NCBI RefSeq assembly: GCF_001870905.1
Contig: NZ_LNDC01000195.1
Span: 1 to 35,999 of the forward strand
Direction: 5' to 3'
DNA: 35,999 nt
Origin: Geitlerinema sp. PCC 9228
Lineage (GTDB): Bacteria > Cyanobacteriota > Cyanobacteriia > Cyanobacteriales > PCC-9228
Below the pieces are notes generated by a model, which was not told the DNA's origin, made no database searches, and saw only the letters and a list, made by a program, of their open reading frames with translations. Positions 24,710-33,194 of this stretch are shown here, piece by piece. A program made the position numbers and the translations under genes. Positions within the stretch are counted from its first letter, which is position 1; every line of letters begins with the position of its first letter.

Positions 24710-25363
24710 AATGGGTTCTTTTGGTGTGGTTTGGGGAATCCTTTCCAGCCTTGGTTCCCATATTCCCCATCCATGCCTGTATTAGGATGATAGCAGCAGA
24801 CCTTTGCGATCGGGGGCCCAAAGACCACCAAATTTTTCAGCGATCGCCGTAGAAATTCCTTTTCCCCATCGCCATCGTGGCTGTCTGTGCCTATCCATCC
24901 GAACCCCAAAAACAGACAACCCCTGATGGTTCGATCCAAATTTTTCCACTCAGGCCATGAATTCTTGCCCCACCAGAAAAAAATCAAAATACAATAAACA
25001 ATAAGGATCGGGGTGCATGCGTGGAAAGTTCCCACCCAACACCAATCTATATCTGGAGAAAAAATCACCCAACTTTTGCCATTTCCTCCCCTCCCACCCC
25101 CAAAACTTTTCCCTCGCGATCGCAAGCAGCATCGTAGGCCATGGTGCTTTTGGCACCATAGCAAGGTAAATTGGTCTTATAGGGAAACCATTTCCATTTC
25201 CCATATGGGTGCGTGGCGCGAACAGCTACTGTGGAACCAGCAATCAATCGGGGAGACCATAAGCAACTGGTACGGTAGGAGCCATCAAACCAATCTCCCC
25301 CGTACCTGCCCCATAGCATAAATTGTGGGTCGTATTTCCCGGCAAGCAGCAGGAGAGCGGTGC
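24710..25363. other. Long spacer before the cyaC-like gene, no supported gene
   Basis: About 650 bases with only weak open frames on either strand (for example 24643-25164 minus and 25018-25170 plus), none with recognisable motifs. A TACAAT box occurs near 24990 and a hairpin ATGGTGC/GCACCAT lies at 25141-25159. The promoter and 5' leader of the hybrid cyclase gene and the promoter of the GNAT gene should be here. The length leaves room for a non-coding RNA, but I cannot identify one. Confidence 0.5.
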
Positions 25364-28300
25364 ATGAGCGTAGAAGCAACCAAATTCCCCAAAATCCTGA
25401 TTGTGGATGACGAACCCGATCATCTAGATTTACTGTACCGCACGTTCTATCAAGAATACGAAGTCTTGCAAGCTCGTAGTGCCGCCTCCGCGCTAGAAAT
25501 TTTAGCGTCGCGGGATGATATTGCCGTCATCATCACCGACCAACGCATGCCTCAGATGAGCGGCACGGAATTTCTCAGCATTACCGCCACCCAATACCCG
25601 GATGTCATTCGGATTATCATCACCGCCTACAGCGACGTGGAAGACCTCGTGGAGGCCATCAACAGCGGGCAAGTTTTTAAATACGTCACCAAACCCTGGA
25701 ACGCCCAGGAACTAAAACAAGCGGTACGCCAAGCCGTAGAAACTCACAGCCTCCTGAAAAGGCGGACCCGGGAACTGCGGCGCACTCTGCGGCAAGAATC
25801 CCTCCTCAACGCCGTTACCAACACCATTCGCAGCGCCCTCAGCTACCGACAAATCCTACAAACCATTGTGGAAACCGTGGGGCAAATGTTTGAGGTGAGC
25901 TACTGCTTGCTGCGGCCGGTCTCCGACGAACAGGGTCACGAAGACCCCCTAATTTACACCTCCCGCAACTCCCACGCCCACAACCGCCACTCAAACGGCA
26001 GCAACAGCTATTCCCCCATTCCCATGGTTCCCGCCAGCCAAGCAGAACCGAAAACCGACGCCCAGAGCGAGCAACTTTTGAAAACCGTTTGGGAAACCCA
26101 AGATGTGATTGTTGCCAACGACGCCAGCAGCGACGAACGCATCCAAGCTTCCCCCGAACGCGCCCAAGCGTACCGAGACAACGACATTCGCTCCAGTTTG
26201 ATTGTTCCCCTGTGCAGCCAGCAATACGGCAGACCCCAGGATTGGTCGGTACTGGCGGTGTTAGCCTTGCACCAATGCGGGGAAGAACGGGTCTGGCAAG
26301 ACGACGAAATTCAGTTGGTGGTTATGGTGGCCGACCAGGCAGCTTTAACCCTCTCCCAAGCGCGCGCCTACGAACAGGTGAGGGCACTGGCACAGCGGGA
26401 AGCCCTCATCAATAGCATTACCAGTGCCATTCGCTCTAGCTTGGAACCGAGGGAAATTTTTGCGGCGATTACCGAGCAGTTGGGGCAGGCATTGCAGGTG
26501 GATGGCTGTGCCCTTTCCCTGTGGACTGCCGAAGACGAGTACGTGCAGTGCGTGGGTCTGTACGAACGGCAGCAAACCGAAACTTCGGACGAACACCAAC
26601 CTATCCGCGAAACGGGAGAAAACACCACCGCCGGTTCCCCAGGTCGCGCTCAAGGTTTGCCCACTTCGCGGGTACCCATTACCGGCAATACCCTGTTGCA
26701 ACAGTTATTGCAAACGCAAAAGCCAGTCGCCATCAACGATATTAACCACTATTCCGAAGAGGAAGTGTTTGACGCGCCGTTCCGGGTCTCGGCGAAAGCG
26801 TTGTTGGTGGTGCCGTTGCTGGTAGACGGTCAGATTATTGGTAGTATTTCCCTGCGTCAAGCCGACCGCAGCCGCCATTGGGTGGCTTCGGAAATCGACC
26901 TGGCGGAAGCTGTAGCCGCGCAAGCTGCGATCGCGGTACAACACGCCCGTTTGTATCAAAAAACCAAGCAACAAGCGGAACGATTGCTGGCTTTAGACCG
27001 ACAAAAAACAGAATTTTTCCAAAATATTTCCCACGAATTCCGCACGCCGCTAACCTTGATGATGGGTCCGTTGGAGGCGGCTGCCAATAGCGAAACTGGC
27101 TTACCTCCAGAACAAGCTGCGATCGCTTTGCGCAATTCCCGCCGTCTGCTGCGCATGGTCAACCAGCTACTGGACTTACATAGATTAGATGCGGGTAAAA
27201 TGCAGCCCCGTTTTCGTCCCTGTAGATTGGAAAATCTCCTGAGGCAAATTATCGATGCTTTCCATCCGTACTGCGAACGCAAAGGCTTAAACCTAAAAGC
27301 CAACCTACAAGAATGCCCCTCTGTCTACATTGACTTAGAAAAATTTGATAAAGTTCTATACAATCTCTTTTCCAACGCCATGAAATTCACTGCTTCGGGC
27401 GGAGAAATCGCCGTTGGTGCCAAACATGTGGGCGGCTACTGCTTGATTCAAATTGCCGATACGGGCATTGGCATTCCCCCCGACCAAATCCCCTACCTGT
27501 TCGACCGCTTTCGCCAGGGTGACAGTGCCACCGACCGGGCTTACGAAGGTAGCGGTTTGGGCTTGGCGGTGGCTAAAGAATTGGTGGAATTGCACGGCGG
27601 GCAAATTACTGTGGATTCGGTGGAAGGCGAAGGCAGTACTTTCACCATTTGGTTGCCCACTGGTTGCGCCCATTTGCCCCCAGAACAAGTGATTGAAGTG
27701 CCGGCGGAATCGGAAATTGCTGGGGCAGACGTAGAACTGGCGGATTTGGAAACGGAATTGCAAGACAGTGCCACCACCACCGATGCCAGTACTTCCCAAA
27801 CCACCGAAATTCCCAATTGGGAAATTGCCCCAGAACTGGAGGACCCGGAACAGAAAAAAATCTTGTTTGTGGATGATAATGCCGATTTGCGTACCTATGT
27901 GGCCTCGATTCTGAAAGGGGAAGGCTATCAAGTGCTGCTGGCGCGCAATGGCGCGGAAGGCATCCAGGTTACCCACAACTACCATCCAGATTTGATTGTG
28001 GCGGATTTGATGATGCCGGTGGTGTCGGGGTTGGATATGATTTCCATGTTGCGGGAGGAAGAACGGTTTAAGGGAATTCCCATTGTGCTGCTGACGGCGA
28101 AGGTGAACGAAGATACCCGCATTGAAGGGGTGGAAAAAGGGGCGGATGCTTACTTGTCGAAACCGTTTAACGATCGCGAGTTGCTGGCGGAGGTGCGCAA
28201 TTTGCTATCGTTGAAGGAGAACGAACGTCGGGTGGCACAGCTAAATCGCTACCTCACGGAATCGGTGTTGCGACGGTTTTTGCCCCCTTCCATGGTGGAA

Positions 28301-28933
28301 AAAGCGGCTACCGGGGAATTGTCTCTGGATCTGCGCCCGGAACCGCGTTTGATTACCATTTTGTTTAGCGATATTGTAGGATTTACGGAGCTGGCCAACA
28401 ATTTGCGATCGCGCCGGGTGGCACAAGTTCTCAACGAATATTTGGCAGAAATGACGGCAGCGGTGTTCCAACAGGGCGGTACGGTGGATAAATTTGTCGG
28501 CGATGCGGTGATGGCGCTATATGGTGCCCCGGAAGACCTCACCCCCAACGAACAAATTCACCGTGCCATTGAGTCTGCCCGGCAAATGCACCGTTCCCTA
28601 GCCGAACTCAACCGACGCTGGCGCGCGGAAGGTCTGCCCCAGGTGCGCTTCCGCTGCGGCATCCACCAAGGAACGGCGGTGGTGGGCATGTTTGGCGGTA
28701 CGGAACGTTCCGATTATACCGCGATCGGTCCCAGCGTGAATATTGCGGCCCGTTTGCAAGAAGCGGCGGACCCGGATGCCATTTTGGTATCGGCGGCAGT
28801 GGCCGATTATTTGGAAGATGATGAAATTACCAAGTTCCGTTCCTTAAAATTGAAGGGCTTGGACGAAACCGTACTGGCTTTTACGGTGACCCCCACAGAC
28901 AAAAACGCCAATCCCCATGAGGAGGCAAGTTAA
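25364..28933 (+). CDS. cyaC: CyaC-like hybrid: REC-GAF-GAF-histidine kinase-REC-adenylate cyclase
   Basis: A 1189-residue signalling protein with the CyaC layout known from Arthrospira and Anabaena. The order is REC1 (about 8-125, acceptor Asp59, Lys110), GAF (about 155-335), GAF (about 345-530), HisKA (His557 in NISHEFRTPLT), HATPase (Asn671, DTGIGIP at 699, GSGLGLAV), REC2 (about 832-950, Asp881, Lys933) and a class III cyclase (about 990-1180). Cyclase residues are complete: Asp1003 and Asp1047, Lys1043, Thr1119, Asn1126 and Arg1130. Phosphorelay from His557 to Asp881 is expected to control cAMP production. ATG at 25364 is chosen for AGGAG eight bases upstream; the in-frame start at 25325 has no such site. 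No membrane segment is seen. Confidence 0.95.
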   Translation: MSVEATKFPKILIVDDEPDHLDLLYRTFYQEYEVLQARSAASALEILASRDDIAVIITDQRMPQMSGTEFLSITATQYPDVIRIIITAYSDVEDLVEAINSGQVFKYVTKPWNAQELKQAVRQAVETHSLLKRRTRELRRTLRQESLLNAVTNTIRSALSYRQILQTIVETVGQMFEVSYCLLRPVSDEQGHEDPLIYTSRNSHAHNRHSNGSNSYSPIPMVPASQAEPKTDAQSEQLLKTVWETQDVIVANDASSDERIQASPERAQAYRDNDIRSSLIVPLCSQQYGRPQDWSVLAVLALHQCGEERVWQDDEIQLVVMVADQAALTLSQARAYEQVRALAQREALINSITSAIRSSLEPREIFAAITEQLGQALQVDGCALSLWTAEDEYVQCVGLYERQQTETSDEHQPIRETGENTTAGSPGRAQGLPTSRVPITGNTLLQQLLQTQKPVAINDINHYSEEEVFDAPFRVSAKALLVVPLLVDGQIIGSISLRQADRSRHWVASEIDLAEAVAAQAAIAVQHARLYQKTKQQAERLLALDRQKTEFFQNISHEFRTPLTLMMGPLEAAANSETGLPPEQAAIALRNSRRLLRMVNQLLDLHRLDAGKMQPRFRPCRLENLLRQIIDAFHPYCERKGLNLKANLQECPSVYIDLEKFDKVLYNLFSNAMKFTASGGEIAVGAKHVGGYCLIQIADTGIGIPPDQIPYLFDRFRQGDSATDRAYEGSGLGLAVAKELVELHGGQITVDSVEGEGSTFTIWLPTGCAHLPPEQVIEVPAESEIAGADVELADLETELQDSATTTDASTSQTTEIPNWEIAPELEDPEQKKILFVDDNADLRTYVASILKGEGYQVLLARNGAEGIQVTHNYHPDLIVADLMMPVVSGLDMISMLREEERFKGIPIVLLTAKVNEDTRIEGVEKGADAYLSKPFNDRELLAEVRNLLSLKENERRVAQLNRYLTESVLRRFLPPSMVEKAATGELSLDLRPEPRLITILFSDIVGFTELANNLRSRRVAQVLNEYLAEMTAAVFQQGGTVDKFVGDAVMALYGAPEDLTPNEQIHRAIESARQMHRSLAELNRRWRAEGLPQVRFRCGIHQGTAVVGMFGGTERSDYTAIGPSVNIAARLQEAADPDAILVSAAVADYLEDDEITKFRSLKLKGLDETVLAFTVTPTDKNANPHEEAS

Positions 28934-28987
28934 CAAAATTATATTTCTGTAACAATACCTAAAAAAACGTAAAGAAACCTATGAAAG

Positions 28988-29003
28988 AAGCCCGGGCTTT
29001 TTT
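28988..29003 (+). terminator. Short intrinsic terminator after the cyaC-like gene
   Basis: AAGCCCGGGCTTTTTT forms a compact hairpin (AAGC/GCTT closing CCGG) directly followed by a T-run, 55 bases beyond the stop. The stem is short, but this form is common for bacterial terminators. Confidence 0.5.
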
Positions 29004-29023
29004 CACTTTCCCCTGCGATCGCT

Positions 29024-29029
29024 TATACT
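29024..29029 (+). promoter_or_regulatory. Candidate -10 box for the DICT-domain gene
   Basis: TATACT lies 37 bases before the ATG at 29066 and just after the preceding terminator. No good TTGACA-like box is present at the right distance (TTTCAC at 29001-29006), as often seen for cyanobacterial promoters. The assignment rests on position and the -10 match only. Confidence 0.35.
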
Positions 29030-29065
29030 TTTCATAAGGAAAGCTACTATACAAAACCAAAAGAT

Positions 29066-30460
29066 ATGCGGTCAGGTTCGATTCTGCAAAAACTAGCGGC
29101 AGCCCATCAAAACGGAGATGGCAACTATCCCCATACACCTTTGCAGTACGGGGTATACTACAAAAATACGCTCATTGCCCTGTGCCACGCCCTGGAAGAC
29201 AGCATTTTAGAATTGGAAGAGGAACCGATTGTGCTGGCGGCCTTCCAACAGGGGAAATGGTACATGCAAGAGGCAGAACGCTACCAGCAATTAGCTGCTA
29301 AGTCTCAAAACATTACCATTTTGGCCCAACCAGAGGCTGGTTTTGCTGAAGGGGCTAGCAAAAACGATAACGTTACCCTGGTTCCCATTGAACCCGAGGA
29401 TCCGGTAGCCCACGAATGGCACTTAATTATCCTCTCGCCTAGCTACACCGCCATGGTTTTGTGCCAAGAACTTCCACCGGAGGAATACAGCGAAGACGAC
29501 AAGCCGCACTCGGATCTGGAACGAAAATTTTACGGGTTTTGGACCTTTGAACCGCATTTGGTCTTGGAAGCCATGGAACTGGCGATCGCCCATACCGGTC
29601 GCTACCAACCACAATTGCAAAGTTTTCTCAACGAAAAAGTAGCCCCCTACCGCCAGCACACCAAACGCTTTGCCCCCAGCCCAGATTTTATCTGTACCGT
29701 CGTCGGTCGGGTGGTAGATTACCTGCGCCACCACGAATCCAGCTTTGGTTTCCCCGAATCCAACGTATCCAAAGCCCATCAAGATGCCTTGCAGCAAAAC
29801 CTGGTCGCCAACGAACTGCAATCTTTTTTGCGGATGGCACAACTCATCGACGAGTTCGACCCGGTAAATCCCCAAGCTGCCAACGAAACCAGCGTTTTGA
29901 CAGAAATGATGGGACAATTGCTGGATTTGCCCGCCTGGCAGGTCAAACGACTGCGTTTGGCAGCTTTGCTGCATCGTTTGAGCCCTTTAAGCCTGTTAGG
30001 TGCTACCGACGCCACTGATGCCCCCAGCTGCCCCATTCCTTCCGGTGCCCAAGTACTGCGAAAAATGCCACGGCTGCAAGCCATTGCTAAAATTATCAAC
30101 CATCAAAGCGAACGTTGGGACGGTCAGGGGCAACCCGGTCACCTGTCAGGAGAAGAAATTCCCCTGGAATCGCGGATTTTGGGTTTGGTGGTAGCTTTCC
30201 AACAGCGCTTCAATCACTTGCGCAGTACCCAAGGAGAAACCCTCTCGGAGGCGGAATGTGCTGCCCGTAGTTTCGCTGAGTGCGAGGCAGAATCCGAAAA
30301 ACGCTGGGACCCCAATTTGGTGCAACTGCTGTCGTTGCTTGTCAAAGGATTGCAGCAAGGTTTAAACTTACCGACAACGCCTTTCCACTTACAAACCGGT
30401 ATGTGGCTGATGGAGGGGTCCATGCCCCAGCAAAGCAATGTCATTTCCGAGCGAACATAA
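29066..30460 (+). CDS. DICT-domain sensor with degenerate HD-GYP-like domain
   Basis: A 464-residue protein. Residues about 30-180 match the DICT sensory domain (YYKNTLIALCHALEDSILE, then EWHLIILSPSYTAMVLCQE), a domain typical of cyanobacterial light or redox signalling proteins. The C-terminal part (about 280-440) resembles HD-GYP phosphodiesterases: LRLAALLHRLSP stands where LLHDIGK is expected, and SERWDGQGQPGHLSGEEIPL where HERWDGSGYP is expected. The HD aspartate is Arg304 and GYP is GQP, so cyclic-di-GMP hydrolysis is unlikely and a binding or scaffold role is more plausible. It follows the cyaC-like gene and lies three bases before the pentapeptide gene, so the latter is probably co-transcribed. 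Confidence 0.85.
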   Translation: MRSGSILQKLAAAHQNGDGNYPHTPLQYGVYYKNTLIALCHALEDSILELEEEPIVLAAFQQGKWYMQEAERYQQLAAKSQNITILAQPEAGFAEGASKNDNVTLVPIEPEDPVAHEWHLIILSPSYTAMVLCQELPPEEYSEDDKPHSDLERKFYGFWTFEPHLVLEAMELAIAHTGRYQPQLQSFLNEKVAPYRQHTKRFAPSPDFICTVVGRVVDYLRHHESSFGFPESNVSKAHQDALQQNLVANELQSFLRMAQLIDEFDPVNPQAANETSVLTEMMGQLLDLPAWQVKRLRLAALLHRLSPLSLLGATDATDAPSCPIPSGAQVLRKMPRLQAIAKIINHQSERWDGQGQPGHLSGEEIPLESRILGLVVAFQQRFNHLRSTQGETLSEAECAARSFAECEAESEKRWDPNLVQLLSLLVKGLQQGLNLPTTPFHLQTGMWLMEGSMPQQSNVISERT

Positions 30461-30463
30461 CTT

Positions 30464-31111
30464 ATGGATATAGAAGCAATTCGCGCTGGTGAAATTAAGG
30501 ATTTGTCCGGCTGCGATTTAGAAGAAACAGATTTATCTGGTCTCGACTTACGCCACGTACGTTTGGCGGGTGCCAATTTGGTGGGTGCCAATCTCAGCAA
30601 TGCCAACTTAGAACGCGCTCAGTTGGATGGTGCGAATTTAATTGGTGTCCGCCTGATGGGGGCTGACTTACGTGCTAATTTCCTCGGTGCCAATTTGATG
30701 CAAGCCGATTTGAGTGGTGCCGATATGCGGGGTGGTAATTTTCGCGGTGCCAATTTGATGGCTGCCAATTTAGAGAAAGGGAGTTTGTTTGGTGCTTTTC
30801 TCAGCGGCAGCAATTTGATGAGTGCGAACTTGCGCGGGGTAGACTTGCGCGGTGCCGATATGCGTGGTGCTAATCTCAGCAGTGCCAATTTGAAAGGTGC
30901 GGATTTGAATACGGCGGAGTTGGAAGGGGCCATTTTTACGGAAAGCAATTTAGAGGAAGCCAACCTGTACGGCACCAATTTGTCTGGGGTGAATTTTACC
31001 AGTGCGAATTTGCTCTGTGCGGATTTGCACCAGGCAACTTTGAATGGCACGATTTTGACCGGTGCTTGCATTGAGGGAACGGTGTTGGACGAGCAGCGAT
31101 CGCTAGGTTAA
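30464..31111 (+). CDS. Pentapeptide-repeat protein
   Basis: A 215-residue protein made almost entirely of A(D/N)LXX repeats from about residue 18 to 205 (for example LAGANLVGANLSNANLERAQ), which fold into a right-handed quadrilateral beta helix. There is no signal peptide or membrane segment, so it is probably cytosolic. Such proteins are very common in cyanobacteria and mostly of unknown function. The gene starts three bases after the DICT-domain gene, indicating one transcript. Its last nine bases overlap the 3' end of the convergent CPBP protease gene, so the two messages must overlap. Confidence 0.93.
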   Translation: MDIEAIRAGEIKDLSGCDLEETDLSGLDLRHVRLAGANLVGANLSNANLERAQLDGANLIGVRLMGADLRANFLGANLMQADLSGADMRGGNFRGANLMAANLEKGSLFGAFLSGSNLMSANLRGVDLRGADMRGANLSSANLKGADLNTAELEGAIFTESNLEEANLYGTNLSGVNFTSANLLCADLHQATLNGTILTGACIEGTVLDEQRSLG

Positions 31112-31927
31112 GTTAAGTTTTGTAAAGATGACCGCGATCGCGCCTAAAAACAACAATCCCACAACGCCAGCTAAAGGATTGCCGTGGATGCCGGTTAGCC
31201 AAGGGGGAACCGTTTGTGAGAATTGCACCAAATGGCCCACATTGATGGCATAGTATCCCCACACAAAACCGGCATGCAATCCTATAGGCAACCACAGCCT
31301 GCCGCCAGTAGCGCGTTTGGCTAAGATTAGGGTTATCCCCAATAAAAACAAACCGGCAAATTCGGGTAGGGTTTGTAGAATTTGTTGCAGGGGTTTGAGA
31401 TAGTGTAGCAGGGCAAAAATGCCCGCATTGAGAAACCAAGCCAATCGGGGAAAATAATCCCGTTGCAGTTCTGCCAGCAGCCATCCCCGAAAAAACAATT
31501 CCTCAGCAAAGCCAATCCCCACAGCAACCAGCAACCCTTCTACAAGAATTTGCCCAAACCCCGCCCGCAGCGGTTGCCAAACCAGCCATCCCCAGCTAGC
31601 TTGTAGGGAATAGAGAGCAAAAAGACTACCAAAAGCGATCGCGACGCCCAAACCCATTTCCATACCATATTTGGTAAAATTTGTCAAGCCAAACCCCACC
31701 AAAGGATATGGTTGTTGGTAAACCTGCCGTTCCCACCATCGCACCAACCATAAAAATTCCCCGTACAAAAAGCTCAAAGCAAGAATACTTGCCCAATTGG
31801 CATCAGCAACCAGCAAGTAAACCGGCAGCGCCACCGGCAGCCACAGACACAGCAATAAAAAAATAAAGAACCCCAGGCGAACTGGGGCAGAAAACCGACG
31901 AATGCGAGTTAGGCGTTGGGCGTGCAA
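31103..31927 (-). CDS. CPBP (CAAX-like) family intramembrane glutamic endopeptidase
   Basis: A 274-residue membrane protein with about seven hydrophobic segments. The family motifs are in order: EEXXXR in GFAEELFFRGWLL, FXXXH in GIFALLHYL, and the late histidine in PIGLHAGFVWGY. CPBP (Abi) proteins are thought to be intramembrane proteases; in cyanobacteria their substrates are mostly unknown. The start is TTG at 31927, the only initiator that keeps the first basic segment and membrane helix; a GGGGA stretch precedes it. It starts 13 bases after the clpS stop, so it is probably co-transcribed with clpS. It overlaps the convergent pentapeptide gene by nine bases. Confidence 0.87.
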   Translation of the reverse strand: MHAQRLTRIRRFSAPVRLGFFIFLLLCLWLPVALPVYLLVADANWASILALSFLYGEFLWLVRWWERQVYQQPYPLVGFGLTNFTKYGMEMGLGVAIAFGSLFALYSLQASWGWLVWQPLRAGFGQILVEGLLVAVGIGFAEELFFRGWLLAELQRDYFPRLAWFLNAGIFALLHYLKPLQQILQTLPEFAGLFLLGITLILAKRATGGRLWLPIGLHAGFVWGYYAINVGHLVQFSQTVPPWLTGIHGNPLAGVVGLLFLGAIAVIFTKLNLT

Positions 31928-31940
31928 ACCGTGAAATCCC

Positions 31941-32222
31941 CTATTCTTCCGGTTCGATGGTACTGGTCAAACCGTGGGTACGCAAGGTTTCGCTGTAAAA
32001 TTCTGCATGTTCCAGTTCGCAAACAATCACCAAAGCCATCCCATTGGTATGTGCCTCCATCATGATGTTCACCGCTTGGGGTTGGGTAATATTAGGAACA
32101 GTTTTCATCAACGTTTGCACAACATACTCCATAGAGTTAACGTCGTCGTTGTGTAGCAAAACGCGGTAGCGCGGGGCATGTTTTTGGGAAGTCGAGCGTT
32201 TTTCTACAGTTTGTACCGACAT
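31941..32222 (-). CDS. clpS: ATP-dependent Clp protease adaptor ClpS
   Basis: A 93-residue adaptor that brings N-degron substrates to ClpA/ClpC with ClpP. The core YRVLLHNDDVNSMEYVVQTL has the conserved NDD turn, which binds the N-terminal residue. It is followed by MMEAHTNGMALVIVCELEHAEFY, the usual second half. ATG at 32222 is chosen over upstream in-frame ATGs (32264, 32339), because an AGGAGG site lies ten bases before it and the length then matches cyanobacterial ClpS. It lies directly upstream of the CPBP protease gene on the same strand, a possible proteolysis-related pair. Confidence 0.95.
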   Translation of the reverse strand: MSVQTVEKRSTSQKHAPRYRVLLHNDDVNSMEYVVQTLMKTVPNITQPQAVNIMMEAHTNGMALVIVCELEHAEFYSETLRTHGLTSTIEPEE

Positions 32223-32291
32223 AATTATTCGCCCTCCTGATAGCGAGTTTGCTTGGGTGGACATGGAAAAATTATCATAAAAGAATTTATT

Positions 32292-32331
32292 GGCTTGTCC
32301 GCAACCAACTTGTGGAACAGGCCTTTTTTTT
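32292..32331 (+). terminator. Terminator-like hairpin with U8 between clpS and egtC
   Basis: GGCTTGTCC and GGAACAGGCC pair (nine pairs, one G-U, one bulge) around a 13-base loop and are followed by eight T on the plus strand. This looks like an intrinsic terminator for rightward transcription, yet no rightward gene lies just before it. On the minus strand it would fall in the clpS leader. Confidence 0.5.
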
Positions 32332-32408
32332 AGAATCATGATATAGTTTAACGAATTTTTTAGGATGTGCCATCATTCGTCTTTGAATCTTATCGTTTGT
32401 GGAATCTT

Positions 32409-33194
32409 ATGTGTCGTATTCTGGGATATATGGGCAGTCCCATTTCCATGGAGAAACTGCTGTACGAACCACCGCACTCGCTGGTGGTACAAAGCCATTC
32501 CCCCAAGGAAATGACCTCTGGGGTTGCCAATGCCGACGGTTTTGGGGTGGGTTGGTACCACGCCAGCCGGGATACCGAACCGTTTACCTACAAGCATACT
32601 TTACCCATTTGGAGCGATGTAAATTTGCCTTCGGTGAGTCGGTATGTAGAATCGGGCAATATATTGGGATGCGTTCGCAGTGCTACTGAAGGGCAACCCG
32701 TGGATATGAGCAATTGCCAGCCATTTCGCTACCAGCAGTTGATGGGAGTCCACAACGGGTTTGTCAAACAATTTCGCCAAACCTTGTTTCGCCCTTTGCG
32801 CGATCGCTTGGCAGATGATATCTATCAGAACTTAAATGGTACCACCGATTCGGAGCATATGTTTGCTCTGTTCGCGCAAAAATATCAAGACAGCGGTGGT
32901 TCCCTCAGCCAAGCCATGGAACGAACCCTCAGCATTCTGGGGGAAATGGCAGAACGCTACAACACCCGCCTCGCCGCCAATTTGGTAGTCAGCGATGGGA
33001 AAAATGTCATGGCCTCTCGCTTTGCGAGTTCATCGCCGGTACCATCGTTGTATTGGATCCAAAATAGCGATCGCTTTCCCAATAGTATCGCGATCGCATC
33101 GGAACCGCTATTTCCAGGCAACTGGAAACCCTTTGGCGAACGCAGTATGCTACATGTAGGAGAAAACCTTGCTCTCGACTACACCGAACTGTAG
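32409..33194 (+). CDS. egtC: EgtC-type class II glutamine amidotransferase (ergothioneine)
   Basis: A 261-residue Ntn-hydrolase-type amidotransferase. The sequence starts MCRILGYMG, so removal of Met exposes the nucleophilic Cys2. NADGFGVGWY, GCVRSATEG and LMGVHNGFV are class II amidotransferase landmarks. In mycobacterial ergothioneine synthesis, EgtC removes the gamma-glutamyl group from the EgtB product. I chose ATG 32409 rather than the upstream in-frame start at 32367, because activity requires the Cys at position 2. The egtB start overlaps the last 26 bases of this gene, which suggests translational coupling. egtD and egtE are not in the window. Confidence 0.9.
   Translation: MCRILGYMGSPISMEKLLYEPPHSLVVQSHSPKEMTSGVANADGFGVGWYHASRDTEPFTYKHTLPIWSDVNLPSVSRYVESGNILGCVRSATEGQPVDMSNCQPFRYQQLMGVHNGFVKQFRQTLFRPLRDRLADDIYQNLNGTTDSEHMFALFAQKYQDSGGSLSQAMERTLSILGEMAERYNTRLAANLVVSDGKNVMASRFASSSPVPSLYWIQNSDRFPNSIAIASEPLFPGNWKPFGERSMLHVGENLALDYTEL

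Noticed and set aside
24922-24935. GGTTCGATCC resembling a tRNA T-loop
   Set aside because: No acceptor stem, D-arm or anticodon arm can be folded around it.
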